A stretch of 64,000 bases of DNA from NCBI RefSeq assembly GCF_905115235.1, contig NC_051851.1, forward strand, positions 52,711,240 to 52,775,239, in the 5' to 3' direction. The translations under genes were made by a program, and so were the position numbers. Below, in pieces: positions 24,241 through 35,675 of the stretch. Under the pieces are notes generated by a model. The model did not search any database, was not told the DNA's origin, and worked only from the letters and a program-made list of their open reading frames with translations. Origin of the DNA: Hermetia illucens (Eukaryota; Arthropoda; Insecta; Diptera; Stratiomyidae). How positions within the stretch are numbered: position 1 is the stretch's first letter; every line of letters starts with the position of its first letter.

Positions 24241-25244
24241 AAGAAATACAAAAAGAGATGCAACATTGTCCCTTAGGATGCGGAGATTTTGTTAATAATA
24301 GTCGAATTTTTCTGAAAGTTTCTACAATTGTTACTAATAATTATTTTTTTTATGTTTACTGAATTTATATTATGTTAACTGAAAAGTGCTATCATTAACT
24401 TTATTTCTGTAAATATTACTTTTTAAGGAGTAGACGCAGATACATGGGAATTAGCGGATAAAACTGCAAAACTGCATGGTTGGTAGATTTTTGCTTTCCT
24501 GTTCCACTACTACATCTTACGTATGCCTATATTATGCCTCAGTACACGTATATTATGATGTAAAACAACAGCACTTTTGACGTATATGAGGATTTACTAC
24601 ACTCAACACCACCCATCTCGCGCGTGGAAATTTTCTCTTCGACGAAACTGCGTACGAAAAAGAGACAAACAACTTGACTGACAGGTAGGCAGCACTATTC
24701 GAGCTGGCCTACTTTGCCAAATCAGGCCTGAGGGAAGGGGATGGAGAAAGGTAGGGCGGAATTTGCTCGGGGCCTGGAATAGAAATTTCAATGAAAAAGG
24801 GATAATAGAGCGGAATTTTTGACCACAACTCCAGTTTTTAGTCAAAGGAGGAAGAAAGGGAGTCCAGTGGGAAGCTGAAACTTGCTGCTTCAACAGTATC
24901 ACAGATGTCCAAATCGACACCGAATCGCATGGATATCGTCTTTTGAGTTAACGAAAATTGTTGACAAAACAAGGATATTCTCTACGATCCTCTCTAAAAG
25001 AATCGGGGAAAGCGAGAAAAAGATATATGTGGACTCTCAGCTTGGGGTAATTTCGCCATACTTCATCCTACCTGGTCAGATCCGTTTATGAAGGGGGTAT
25101 AATTCAATTCGCGTGGCAAGCCAGGTTGGTGATTGAGAGCGATGGATCTACAACCCTAAAGCAAGAGCAAATATAAGGTCAGGGTTCTAAGTCCTGTAAA
25201 CGAATTGGTTGCGAGATAACCAACATGAGGTCGCACACTGTCTT
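24241..25244. other. Spacer, nothing recognised
   Basis: A 105-codon minus frame at 24603-24920 has no family signature. No repeat shared with other parts was noticed until the family M block at 25245. Confidence 0.4.
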
Positions 25245-25490
25245 GAACAAATCGGGAAACCGGAAAGCGGGCGCTTCAGGTATGGAAGGTTGTGTGTATT
25301 ACTTTTATAAAAACATTTGAGTGGGCATTTGCCCCTTTGGTACCTTGTATGTAATATATGCATCTATTATGGGGGAATATCCACTTTCACGCGATACTGA
25401 CATTCAAGTTATTGGATTTGCACAGAAGGGACAACTTTGACCTAATATAACTTTGTTAGTAATAGCACGACTTCCACCAAACTAGAAGGA
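25245..25490 (+). repeat. Family M, 5' part
   Basis: Shares with the copy at 12690 the block GGAAACCGGAAAGCGGGCGCTTCAGGTATG, and with the copy at 29190 the block ATTTGAGTGGGCATTTGCCCC. It ends with CAACTTTGACCTAATATAACTTTG and CCACCAAAC, as in 16060-16110. The GACA end is missing, so it is truncated. Confidence 0.55.
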
Positions 25491-25589
25491 GGAAGAGGAG
25501 AAAGTTATCAGAAAAATGTGAGTTTGGAGTCGTTTTCGTCATTGATAGGGATTTTAAAGCAAATGCTATCGAATTCAAACTTATACATA

Positions 25590-26860
25590 AAAGATTATGT
25601 GCGTTTTACATCAAAGCAAAGTTTTTTAGTATATGACTTGCCAACATACATATCCGAATTTAAGAAAACAATGACGAAGTGAAAGAGCAATTTTGACGAT
25701 AGTCTGGAAAGACCATACAACTGATTACCTCGATTGACGTCAAGGTATTCCTCGGCGATTTTAACGACAACGAAAATGAGGAGACAAATCGAGGAACGAC
25801 TGGAGAGGACAATCTCCATGATATATAAAATGATAATGAAAAACCCCTTATTGACTTTGCTAGTAGCAGAAATTTAATTATAACATTGATAAGCTTCCTT
25901 AACAAGCGCATTTACAACAGAAAATCGGAACATTCAACTAGATAGACCACGTTCTCATCACCAAAATATAGTCATCCAGCATCCTGGACGTGAGGACAAG
26001 AGACAGGAGTAAACTGTGAATTCGACCACTACATGGTAAAAAGCGGACTTAAACCTAACCCACTTTGAAAATTTGAGAAAGAAAGGTAAAAAAATGATTT
26101 AATAGCGGGGGAATACAAGGCACGACTGGAAAAACGATTAGGTCCTATTCTAAAGAATCTCCTGAGGAAGCCTATAAATGACACTTGGTATGAACTAAAA
26201 CGCGCTATCAAAACAACAGCGCAAGAAGCTTTTAAATATGATTGGTTTGATGATAAATGCAAGGAAGTCCTTGATGAGGCAGACATGTAGAACGAAACAC
26301 AGGATCGAAGAGAGAAAACTACGAAAATCAAGAAAATTAACGACAATGTTCTGTGCCAAGTATTGCTTTAGTTGGGAATTCCAGCAAAATTGGTAAACCT
26401 TACCAGAATGACAATATCCCACATAACAGTGCAGCTCAGAGTCAATAATAGCGTGACAGATGCGTTTGAGACAACCCTCATATTACAACGAGTAGATAGG
26501 CTGGCATATCTACTGGTCAGTTTGGCACTGGAGCAGGTTATCGCTACGTTCAGCCTCATCGCCGTGGGCTTTGCGAGGCTTTGCGAGACTTGCGAGCGCT
26601 AAACGACCCGCAGCTTATGCGAAAGTTGCCTGTGGCACAAAAAGCAATAAGTCTTGCCAATGGTCGCATATGCAAATGAAATAAACATCATTGGGCGATC
26701 TCCCAGGACTACAAAGAAAATTTTTATAGACTTCGATAAAACAGCAAACGATGTTGGTCTACAAAGTAACGAAAACAAGACACAAATTATCATGCGAACG
26801 AGAAAAATGACGCCCACTAGACAACCAGTATAAATTTAGAAAATGTAAGTGTACAACTTA
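25590..26860 (+). mobile_element. LINE-E (RTE-like) remnant, endonuclease plus reverse transcriptase
   Basis: The plus strand gives FLGDFNDNENEETNRGTTGE then PLIDFASSRNLIIT (APE endonuclease with the GDFN box, about 25750-25870), CEFDHYMV near 26020, YDWFDDKCKEVLDEAD at 26240, then jumps to GIPAKLVNLTRMT and ITVQLRVNN at 26370-26450 (fingers/palm), ALEQVIA at 26530, and VAYANEINIIGRSPRT at 26660, where the usual YADDI box reads YANEI. LQSNENKTQIIM follows. It is internally deleted between endonuclease and reverse transcriptase, and its active site is lost. It abuts the LINE-A copy at 26905. Confidence 0.7.
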
Positions 26861-26904
26861 CGAAAATGAAAGGACGAATCCAACTCGCAAATAGACCCTT
26901 ATAC

Positions 26905-27620
26905 TCGGTCCTCATCATCATCAACGGCACAACAACCGGTATCCGGTCTAGGCCTGCCTTAATAAGGAACTCCAGACATCCCGGTTTTGCGCCGAAGTCC
27001 ACCAATTCGATATCCTTAAAAGCTGTCTGGCGTCCTGACCTACGCCATTGCTCCATCTTAGGCAGGGTCTGCCTCGTCTTCTTTTTCTACCATAGATATT
27101 GCCCTTATAGACTTTTCGGGCGGGATCATCCTCATCCATACGGATTAAGTGACCCGCCCACCGTAACCTATTGAGCCGGATTTTATCCACAACCGGACGG
27201 GCATGGTATCGCTCATAGATTTCGTCATTGTGTAGGCTACGGAATCGTCCATCCTCATGTAGGGGGCCAAAAATTCTTCGAAGGATTCTTCTCTCGAACG
27301 CGGCCAAGAGTTCGCAATTTTTCTTGCTAAGAACCCAAGTTTCCGAGGAATACATGAGGACTGGCAAGATCATAGTCTTGTACAGTAAGAGCTTTGACCC
27401 TATGGTGAGACGTTTCGAGCGGAACAGTTTTTGTAAGCTGAAATAGGGTCTGTTGGCTGACAACAACCGTGCACGGATTTCATCATCGTAGTTGTTATCG
27501 GTTGTGATTTTCGACCCTAGATAGGAGAAATTGTCAACGGTCTCAAAGTTGTATTCTCCTATCCTTATTCTTCTTCGTGTTTGACCAGTGCGGTTTGATG
27601 TTGTTGGTTGAACTCGGTCC
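26905..27620 (-). mobile_element. LINE-A 3' part with GAT-repeat tail
   Basis: Minus-strand copy, the most intact C-terminal domain in the window: a single 172-codon frame (27466-26948) running RSKRLTIGSKLLLYKTMILP, SSETWVLSKKNCELLAAFER, RILRRIFGPLHEDG, LRWAGHLIRMDEDDPARKVY and RGRPCLRWSNGV. The 3' end is GGTTGTTGTGCCGTTGATGATGATG read on the minus strand. The 5' break is at about 27620, inside the TTGTTGGTTG segment. It is 5' truncated, as usual for LINEs, and relatively young judged by the open frame. Confidence 0.85.
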
Positions 27621-29189
27621 TACCGATTTTAAAAGTCAGCTGCATACACAGGAAGATAAAGCTCAGAGCATACAAAACAATAATAAGACCTGTGCTATCA
27701 CAAATTTCCAAAAAACTGGTCAGTATTTTGAAGAGGAGGCTCCTGAGGAGAATCCTGGCAAATCAGATACAAGTATGAAATATACCGAATATTTGACGAC
27801 CCTGAAATCTAAAATTCAAAAAAATTTCCAAAGTTGCAATGGCCTGGCTGCGTTCAACGTACGGACGACACTCGGACACTTAAAACGGTATTCGAAGGGC
27901 GAGCAGAAGAAAGAAAACCGATAGGAAAAACGCAAGCGCTGAGTAGATTGTGTTGACGGGGACTGGGCGTCACTGCTCGGATTTCAAAATTGAAGGACGA
28001 TTGATCGAAATGGTTGGAGGAAGAACATGATGAGGGCAAATGCCTGAAATCGTCTCTAGAGCCTCGACGACGATCCTCAGGCAAAAAAAGGAAAAATATA
28101 GGCATATTGGCAGTTTTCAGGAATGGAACTGTGGGGGTTACGGACGGTTTCTCCATTAAAAGCAGAGCAAATAACAGTCGGTTTTATCTTGATACTATCT
28201 GCTAAACATTTACTTATTGCAAAAATAACTTACGCCTATGTGTTTCTATCTGCTAAACATTTACTTATTGCAAAAATAACTTACGCCTATGTGTTTCAGA
28301 GCGGTCTTCGTTGGCCGCCTAGTGTTTGTCCCTGTTCATTGCTCGAGCGAGAAGAAGGACATATAGGCAGCATTCGAGGTTCCCGCAGATCGCTTGTCCT
28401 AATCTCTTGATGATAACCATTCTCGAGTTACTCCTTCAGTAAGAGAAGAGTACTAGCAACCTCTAAAGACAAATAAGTTGCAAGAAATCTGCAGAAGAAT
28501 GGGGGAAAGCTCCGGACTTGGACGGCATACCGAATTGTTTTTATGTTTATTGAGTTTTTCAAAGCATACATATGTATCCGAGGCGATGTTTCCTGTTTAA
28601 AAAAAACAACAAAAGCTGATTCTGGTACCTTAAGATTGTGAAGCCATCAGGCAGAATGCGGTCCTATAGACTGTCTTTCAGATACTGCAGGAAAAGGGTA
28701 AATATAATTTACAGCAGATTACTATCGTCCCTTGTCAGCCTTTTAGACGAATTTGATTGACTGTATATTTTCCGACTCCAGCTTGTTGGCAAGTAGGTTT
28801 TTACCTTCCCTGAAAATGTAGTTCATGCGACGTGTAATCGCAGCAGATATCGCATATAAGGAACTGGTGCACTTGAGCCTGAAATTAAAGTTCATAGAGC
28901 CAATCCGCATTGCATTTCGTTGTTATTGTCAACTGCTATTCAGAATAGGGAAGGCTCGGTTAAAACACCCATGACGTGCCTACGGAGTGCATCGTCCCAA
29001 CGGACGTCCCCTCTCACGGCTTCTGGTGCATGGACCGTCGTACAATTTCGCTAAAAGCCATGTTGCCACTCTGGTAGGCCACATGTTTCCTCAAAGAACA
29101 GGAAATGCTTCTTCCATATTTTTTTTATGTTTAACACATGGGCATAGATGTATAGAATAAGGGATTCAAATTTACACTAAATCGTTTAA
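27621..29189. other. Spacer with weak LINE debris and a tandem duplication
   Basis: A 115-codon plus frame at 27577-27924 (QLHTQEDKAQSIQNNNK...KYTEYLTTLKSK) resembles charged LINE ORF1 sequence but is not diagnostic. Around 28480-28530 the plus strand reads LQEICRRMGESSGLG followed by an IPN-like block, similar to the KAPGLDGIPN motif of R1/Loa reverse transcriptases but badly broken. The exact tandem repeat at 28195-28296 is listed separately. Confidence 0.35.
28195..28296. repeat. Perfect 51-bp tandem duplication
   Basis: The unit beginning CTATCTGCTAAACATTTACT and ending CCTATGTGTTT occurs twice head to tail (28195-28245 and 28246-28296) with no mismatch that I can see. The unit length is a multiple of three, so any frame crosses it unchanged, but no gene is recognised here. 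Identity implies a recent event. Confidence 0.9.
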
Positions 29190-29845
29190 ATTATTTATTA
29201 TTTTTTTATAAGGTTTTGTGTATTTTTCATATAAGAATATTTGAGCGCACATTTGTCCCGATGGCGCCTAGCTCATAATGCATATGCATATATATTATAT
29301 AAATCTATCTCCTTTACTTCACTTCACAAAGACTTAGATTTGTAAAAGGCGACAATTCTGACCAAACTTGGTACTATAAAGCTATATATTATAGCCTATA
29401 TTACTTAGTAATTCCTTGATCAGTTTAATTGGGGTTTGCAGTCAATTTCTAAAAAATATAGTAATACGCTCTTATTAACCTTCTTTAAGATTTTATCGGT
29501 AGTATTTCTGATCCTAAACACCATATATAGGGATAGCCGCGTATTTTTTTCAGAGGCAGCTTCTATGATTGGGTTCGTGAAGAAAATGATCACTTCCTAA
29601 TACCCACACTTCCCCTCCCCCTCCTGCATCAAATACCAGACCTAAAATTTGGGAAGTGCTAGCCAAGACCCGTCATCTGATTCCCTACATGATTGTATTT
29701 GTTGAAAAAACATTCTTGACCCCCTTTTGCATTTATGGAGACCCCAACCTTCAAACTCAACATAGAAAGGTGTTATTCCCTGAATGCGTGGGTGATCACA
29801 TTTCACACGTTTCCACCAAATTTCGTATCAATAGGAGACGTAAGT
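29190..29845 (+). repeat. Family M copy
   Basis: Starts at about 29208 with ATAAGGTTTTGTGTATTTTTC and TATAAGAATATTTGAGCGCACATTTGTCCC, then a middle block TAGTAATACGCTCTTATTAACCTTCTTTAAG at 29460. It ends at about 29845 in CACCAAATTTCGTATCAATAGGAGACG, just short of the usual GACA array. Same order as in the copy at 12690. Confidence 0.6.
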
Positions 29846-30292
29846 AAGAAAGAAAGATTGTGTTGGCCAGGGATCTACTAAAGTGAGGGGCGATCAAATG
29901 CAGCAACCTCACCACACAATGCATATTTCGATGCCAAGGAGAAATCCGACTACTGCAAATGTTGAGCATTTGTATCAATTTTCCCTTTGTTTCGAATTTC
30001 TAATTGATTGACAAATTAAATTTTACTTATGCGTCTTCAGAGGAGTTTGAATTCTGGTATCTTTACATGATGATACCCTTCGAAAAGATCCCTCAAGAGT
30101 TCCTAGGAATCCAACCTACCCATTAAACGGAATTATCATATTTGCTTCCCTTGAAGGTCATATGATAAAACACAACAGTCTTATTTGTGGAATTGAACGA
30201 AAAATGCTGGATTTGTAGTATAGACAAAATTCAACTTAAAATATATCATTATATCATCAGTATAAGGAACGGAAATACCACGTTCTCCTAGA
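29846..30292. other. 3' flank of gene 1, nothing recognised
   Basis: AT-rich sequence between a family M copy and the stop codon of gene 1. No clear polyadenylation signal could be singled out. Confidence 0.4.
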
Positions 30293-33200
30293 CTATAGAT
30301 AATAAACAGTTGTAAAGCCAATCATCGTCAATAAGATAATTATCTGCATTACTGTGGAATATTTGGCAGCTTCTGATGCAGTCCGCGTATCAGCTTTATC
30401 TATTCGATACATCCTGAAAATACAAAGAATTTTTGTTAGTGTCAAAGCAAAACGGAGTTAAAAGGAACCTTCTTCTCGCATAAGGTAAAGGCAAGGGCAT
30501 GGGATCTTCGCCACCCCAATCGATGATGCGGTCGATCCACTGCTTATAAAAAACTACATCAGTATAAATTCCAGTCAGTGATTGACAATTGTTTGCACTC
30601 CCAACATAAATTCCATGTAAAACACCGTTGCACATTAAAGGACCTCCATCGTCGTTCTGTGTGTAAAAATTTCAAGTAATTATCCTAATTAATTGTGAAA
30701 AACTATAAAGTAGCCTACAATGCAAGCCTTGGTTTCATTACTCCCTGCGCAGATCGCGTTTCCGACACATTTGAAGCAATATTCCATATCCATAGTTTGA
30801 ACTTCCAAAAAGTAAAGATCGTAGGAAGTACTTCCCTGAGGAATTTTGAAGAAGTGCAATAAAAAATTCATCAAAATGAGGTAAGAGAACCAAATGGATT
30901 AAGTGCTATAAACAGCGGCTAAACTATTATATATCAAGCAACCACCGGTTTTATACCACATGATAGATACCTCGATGCTGCCTTCATTTCCTAACTCCCA
31001 TCCAGCGAAAAAACATTGGGAATTTTTTCCAATCCTAGTTGTCGGAATTACGGCAGGATGAAGATAGTTGCTCCTTGTAAATGGCATGTCCAACTGATGA
31101 GATAACAATAGTATTTTAGGTGGATCAAGAGTCAACTGTGAGCGAATATAAGAAACAAGATAGCGGATAATACCCTTAAGACAGCAATGTTGAACTCGAG
31201 CGAGGTGTTTGCATCGTCCAAATAATCTGGGTGCTTTGCTATCAATTGAACACGTCTGCTCTCTCGTGACGAAAGTTGATTTGGCAAAAGATTGGTATCG
31301 CCAGCCATAACAGCCTAATTAAATGGAATTTTTAAAATTATTTAGCTTTCGTTGAAAGTTTATATTTTCTGTGCCTACCAATTCGGTTAAGTATTGTTAC
31401 GGTATGTTTCCCGTTGTGACAACAATGTCTTGTACTTTTTAATCTAATCAGTCGATGATCTCCATCGGAAATGGTTTATTTGATGTATATCTAAAGTATT
31501 TTTTATGGTCGCAAAGTATCATTGCTTTCACTTGATGACTAACTAGTTTACATAAATTGGAAACCTGACATGATATAGGAATGACCAACGCTTTCGTGGT
31601 GGAAGCATACCAGTTGGTAACCAACCAAAGGAAGCGTTCGATCTAATATAGGACTTTTCATATACAAAAAATGAGACAACAAGTTGAAGGCTATAGAGTC
31701 CATTCCATTCCATGAGGGAAACCCTTGTAGACAATTTTCAACACAATTTCAAACGTGTTCCTTATTTCTCAAACAACATTTTCATTAATAAATACATTAC
31801 ATTGGGCATTACAATTTAAAACATATTTAAGCTAAGAATCCAAACTGGATTAAGGATTATTACTAGCGCCTGGTGCAGGAAGACGGGGCTGCGTATCAAT
31901 CAAGCCAAAACTACGATAGTCTGCGACAGACGGACAGACAGGCAGACAGTCCTGTGAGGAATGGCCAGATCTCCCATCAGGTGCGACCCTGGTTGGCGAA
32001 TTTGGGCATGGCTGTTGATGTGTAAATATGTGTTCATGCACTTTTCTTTTCTGACTGCGCATGGCTATGGTTGCTCTTCTCTGGTACGTGGACAAAATGG
32101 GAAGGATACCCAGAAAATAAAACAAATACGGTAGAAGAGAGAAAGAGGAAACTTACGATGCAGGGTTTCCCAGCCCTAGTACCCGCGACATTTGGGAAAG
32201 AGTAAATGGCTGGTGGTGGACGAATTGACAAATTGTAGCATCTAATGCTACAAGTGATTTAGAGTTGGAGAAGGAGGTGTTCAAGGGAAACAAGACTTTA
32301 CCAGGAACACCAATTACGAAGGTAAAAATGGCTCATATAGAACAGAGTCCTGAGCCGAAGGAACTGCCTTTCAAGCAGTTTGGAGCAAAAATAATTGAAC
32401 TACCTGAGTTCATTAAGGACAAGCACAACGTGCACAAAGCTATTAAAAATATGGTGAGTGCTATTAGGGGCCTCTATAATAGGTCGCAGGAGGTGGAAAC
32501 GGGCCCCAAGGAAAAACGGAAATCTGTCATTCCAAAAGTGTCACCTTCTTCATTGTACTGTAGTGTACCGTTGCGGTCTTGGATGTAGTGCTCTAACACA
32601 CTTTAAAGTCCTGATCCAATATGGATTGTTGCACCAGCGATTATTATTATTATTTACACAAAACCTTATAAAATGTCATTGTTAAAATAAATTCGAATAA
32701 AAGGTTAAACCAGAAACCACGCCTCTTAGACACACAAATTGATCAACGCCTTTGATGCTCTCCCCATTAATGCAGATAGGAAGTGTTCGATGACCCGTCA
32801 AACTGTGAACTTTGGTTTTGTTGGTATTTATCTTTGGTCCAACTATACTTGTCTCTTTTTCCAAACCGAAGACCTTTTGGTCAAGGTCCATGACCCCATG
32901 GGAGAGCATACAGATGTCATCAGCGTAGTCGAGGTGATTGAGGAAAGATGTCATTATCCATTGAATTCCGCCACGTCCACCGGATATAGAAATGATATCG
33001 TTGACAGGATGCAACCCTGGGGGACCCCGCTTTGGACCTCAAATTCCTCTGAAATACTACCTCGATGCAGCGCATGACATTTTGTGTGTTTATCGCTCTG
33101 ATAATGGCTATTAGTTTCTCCAGAATGCTCCTCTTGCGCACGTCAGATTCTACACTGATATCCGTTTTGCAAAAAACTATGTCATAAACATGTTGCAACC

Positions 33201-34269
33201 TTTTATTTTGGGTGTGGCACCTGCGAATTTTCAGAATGATATCGAACTAATGTCCATTTCCTCTCATACTTTGTCCCCTTTCCAGGACTCACTTCTATTA
33301 GTATTTCATGATGTGGCTGTCAGTACTAGTAGAATCGCTCTCTACTATGAAGTACAACAATCTTAACCAAAGCATATCAATTTCTAGAAGAATATTTATC
33401 GTTGCATAGATCAAGCTCGTCACTATAAAGTCAAGTGAATATGAAGGTGTGACTGCAGAGCTTGAGTGGCTGATAGAAATAGGGTCATTAAAGATTCGCT
33501 AGAACTTCAAAGTTGATTTGAGACATAATTGCTGTGGAGGCTTCAAAAAAACACGGAGCTTCCCTTGAATTTTGTAGTTTGAGAGAAATTTACTACTCAA
33601 AAGCCTTCTACAGACTCAAGTATAATACAGCTCTTAAGAGCCTGGGCCTAATAAACTGCTAAAATTCGTTTTGGATGGATGCCAAAGGATGGAAACGAAT
33701 AGTGTCACAATATCGTAAATAAATGCTCAGAAGAAAAAACAAAATGTTTTACCAGCTCAGCGACAACGGACTTGAAAACACAGTGAGCGGTGGACAGCAC
33801 ATGTTTATCTTCAACTAGGGTTCCGCTACATTTATGTTTGCTACTCAATGCATCTTTCACGTCTACCTAAAGATGTTTGAAAAATCAATTGAGTGAAGTA
33901 CGTAATAATAGTAGGTCTTACTTCCGATGGAAAATACCCCATCTTGCTCTTGTAACCCCCAGACGTCGCTTTATCCACATCTGTCTCGTTAAGCTCAACT
34001 TTTTCTTCAGTCGCATTGTCTCCACTTCTCGGAAAATATTTGGCAAATCTATAGGTGACATTCTTGTCGAGTAGTTTTTTCCAGTTATCATTTATAGATT
34101 GATTTGCAAATACACCGCTTGTTGTAAAAGCTGGAGCCGTTTTTGTGGTTAAAGGATCAGCAGTCATACTATTTACTGTCGCTGTTGACACCTCTGTCTT
34201 CAATTTTCGTGCATTCACGAAACACAAATTCGCGGTAACAAAAAATAACAATACGAAATTTTGAAACAT
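30293..34269 (-). CDS. Gene 1: S1A serine protease homologue with C-terminal hydrophobic tail
   Basis: Seven exons on the minus strand, all joined at GT-AG: 34269-33922, 33866-33753, 31314-31174, 31135-30971, 30835-30719, 30656-30469, 30413-30293, giving 397 aa. The lengths keep frame; all joins are phase 0 except the last. Residues 1-20 form a signal peptide (MFQNFVLLFFVTANLCFVNA). A Thr-rich extension of about 90 residues follows, without clip-domain cysteines but with several N-glycosylation sequons. The protease domain has KCSGTLV, then STAHC with the triad His kept, EFNIAVL (triad Asp replaced by Asn), CFFAGW, and NDDGGP in place of GDSGGP (triad Ser replaced by Asp). Cysteines for four standard disulphides are present. 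The tail TVMQIIILLTMIGFTTVYYL is a membrane or GPI-signal-like segment; it depends on a 55-bp last intron, and without that splice the protein would instead end at 30396. Likely a secreted or surface-bound non-catalytic regulator (inference). The 2.4-kb second intron holds LINE and SINE debris. Confidence 0.85.
32265..32660 (+). mobile_element. SINE 3' half beside LINE ORF1-like debris (gene 1 intron)
   Basis: 32561-32655 repeats the SINE body (TAGTGTACCGTTGCGGTCTT...GATCCAATATGGATTGTTGC) and ends in (ATT)n at 32640-32654. Directly upstream, a plus frame at 32265-32560 contains FIKDKHNVHKAIKNMVSAIR, which resembles ORF1 of R1/Loa-type LINEs; that part is low confidence. Confidence 0.6.
32682..33215 (-). 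mobile_element. LINE-F reverse transcriptase fragment (gene 1 intron)
   Basis: The minus strand gives RKRSILEKLIAIIRAIN, then IQWIMTSFLNHLDYADDICMLSH with an intact YADD box, and INTNKTKVHSL with INGESIKGVDQFVCL: a GIQW(T/I)..FL..LDYADD type reverse transcriptase distinct from LINE-A and LINE-B. A plus-strand relative is at 35148-35405. Fragment only. Confidence 0.7.
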
Positions 34270-34430
34270 TTCTGGGTGATAGTGTAGAATTTTTTTAATC
34301 TTTATCAAGTTAGATTGAACCAGAAAATACATACATAAAATGTTGACGTAGCATTCAATTTTGTTGAATTTTGGTTCGAGGCCTGCTTCCCTCATCAAAT
34401 TTTGTCAGGTGCAGTTTTTCGACTTTTTTA

Positions 34431-34686
34431 AGGTACGACCCCATCTACACTACGCGACGCGACACGACCACAAACTGCACTGCCTGTTAAAATAACTTGA
34501 CATGGCTTTGTAGACAGCAATACACACTTGAGCGACCCTGCGCGATGCGACATTCAGCCAAGCGACGCGGCCGAATTAAAATGTCAAAACATGTAATTGT
34601 TTGTAGTTGCCGCGCTAGTGCAATATAGGTATGTCGCTCCGCGGTAGTTGTGCGTGGCGTCGCATAGCGTATATGGAGTTGTACCT
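34431..34686. mobile_element. 256-bp MITE with terminal inverted repeats
   Basis: The left end AGGTACGACCCCATCTACAC and the right end (minus strand) AGGTACAACTCCATATACGC match over about 30 bases and continue as CTACGCGACGC / CTATGCGACGC. The element is flanked on both sides by TA (or TTAA if the outermost bases belong to the target). The interior has no coding capacity. A diverged left portion recurs at 39608. It lies just upstream of gene 1, about 160 bases 5' of the start codon on the minus strand, so it may sit in or near the promoter. Superfamily (Tc1/mariner or TTAA-type) is undecided. Confidence 0.7.
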
Positions 34687-34822
34687 TAAAAGAGAATACT
34701 TTTCTGTGATCTATTTTTGTTTGAATTATGATTGGCAGTTCCAGCTTAGTAGCCCTACCCCCTTAAATATTCGCTGTTGATTAAACGATTTTGTTAATTT
34801 TTATTGATCTTATTTTTCTTGC

Positions 34823-34996
34823 TGTGAATGAGTACCTGAGTCAAATCAGGGTAATAGTCTCGGGCGAGCGCAATGCTGACCACATTGCCTCCTAGTGTAC
34901 CGTTACGGTCTTGAATGAAGTGCTCTAACACACTTGAAGGCCCTGATCCAATATGGATTGTTGCGCCAACGATTATTATTATTATTATTATTTTTC
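34823..34996 (+). mobile_element. SINE 3' part with (ATT)n tail
   Basis: GTGAATGAGTACCTGAGTCA, then CCTAGTGTACCGTTACGGTC and CTGATCCAATATGGATTGTT, followed by GCGCCAACGATTATTATT. The tRNA-like head is absent. The tail (ATT)n spans about 34972-34993. Confidence 0.75.
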
Positions 34997-35029
34997 TTGC
35001 TCTTGCTACAATCAAATATCGCACTGGTG

Positions 35030-35126
35030 GTCCTTCGCGTAAAATTGGGATGTCTGGAGTTTCTTACTAAGGCAGGCCTAGATCGGGTACCGGTTCTTGT
35101 CCCGTTGATGATGATGATGATGATAA
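35030..35126 (+). mobile_element. LINE-A extreme 3' end
   Basis: TGTCTGGAGTTTCTTACTAA, GGCAGGCCTAGATCGGGTAC and CCCGTTGATGATGATGATGA match the last 90 bases of LINE-A copies at 39230-39310 and 26910-26990. Severely 5' truncated insertion next to a SINE tail. Confidence 0.75.
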
Positions 35127-35147
35127 TCAGTAGCATCCTCATGTTCC

Positions 35148-35405
35148 GTGTCCAGAGGCTGTGCAGAAATTCAATGGTATATGACATCTTTCCTCAAAAA
35201 CTTCAACCACGCTAAAAACATCTGCTCTCTCCGGGTCATGGACCTTGGCCAAATGACTTTGGAAAGAGAGTAGAGTTAGACTAAAGATAAAGCTAAACAA
35301 AACCAAGGTTTCCAGTCTGGCTGATCATCGCACTCTCCCAATCTCCATTATGGGGCAGAACATTGAAACAATTGTTTTGTTTGTATACCCAGGAGCAACG
35401 CATTA
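35148..35405 (+). mobile_element. LINE-F reverse transcriptase fragment
   Basis: The plus strand gives AEIQWYMTSFLKNFNHAKNI, then RVMDLGQMTLERE and a block equal to LKLNKTKV, the same order as the LINE-F copy at 32682 (IQWIMTSFLNHLDYADDI). The YADD box reads NHAK, so it is dead. Confidence 0.6.
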
Positions 35406-35675
35406 ACAGCGCTAGATCCACATTCGTTACCTTCGTTTCTTCCGAAGATTAAGTTGTGACTAAAAATTAGGCGATGGCGGTTTTACAGATTCTTACCAGG
35501 GCAGAGGCAAATTGTCAGACGTTGCCTCACCTCTGCCTTGGGAGCAGCGTGACCGAAGCGGCTCGCAGATGTTAAGTGCTCCTTTATATAATTCGCAGAA
35601 TACAACATAACTACGAATTATATTGAGCGCAAATCCGCTTTATTGACCAGAGCTTGGCCAGAGCTGAAAATATTT
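35406..35675. repeat. Flank of hairpin element, shared with 49800-49980
   Basis: TTGTCAGACGTTGCCTCACCTCTGCC at about 35510 resembles CATCAGACGCTACCTCACCTCTGTGC at about 49826, and both are followed by a (T)GGACCAAA...GGGAG block. This suggests a short dispersed noncoding repeat that includes the hairpin at 35676. Confidence 0.4.

Noticed and set aside
26948-27466. 172-codon frame as a host gene
   Set aside because: It is the C-terminal domain of LINE-A, seen in at least five other copies.
33841-34398. Longer N-terminus for gene 1 starting at 34398
   Set aside because: The signal peptide begins at the ATG at 34269; the upstream codons (MREAGLEPKFNKIECYVN) would bury it, and the 3' end of that frame runs past a GT donor into an intron.
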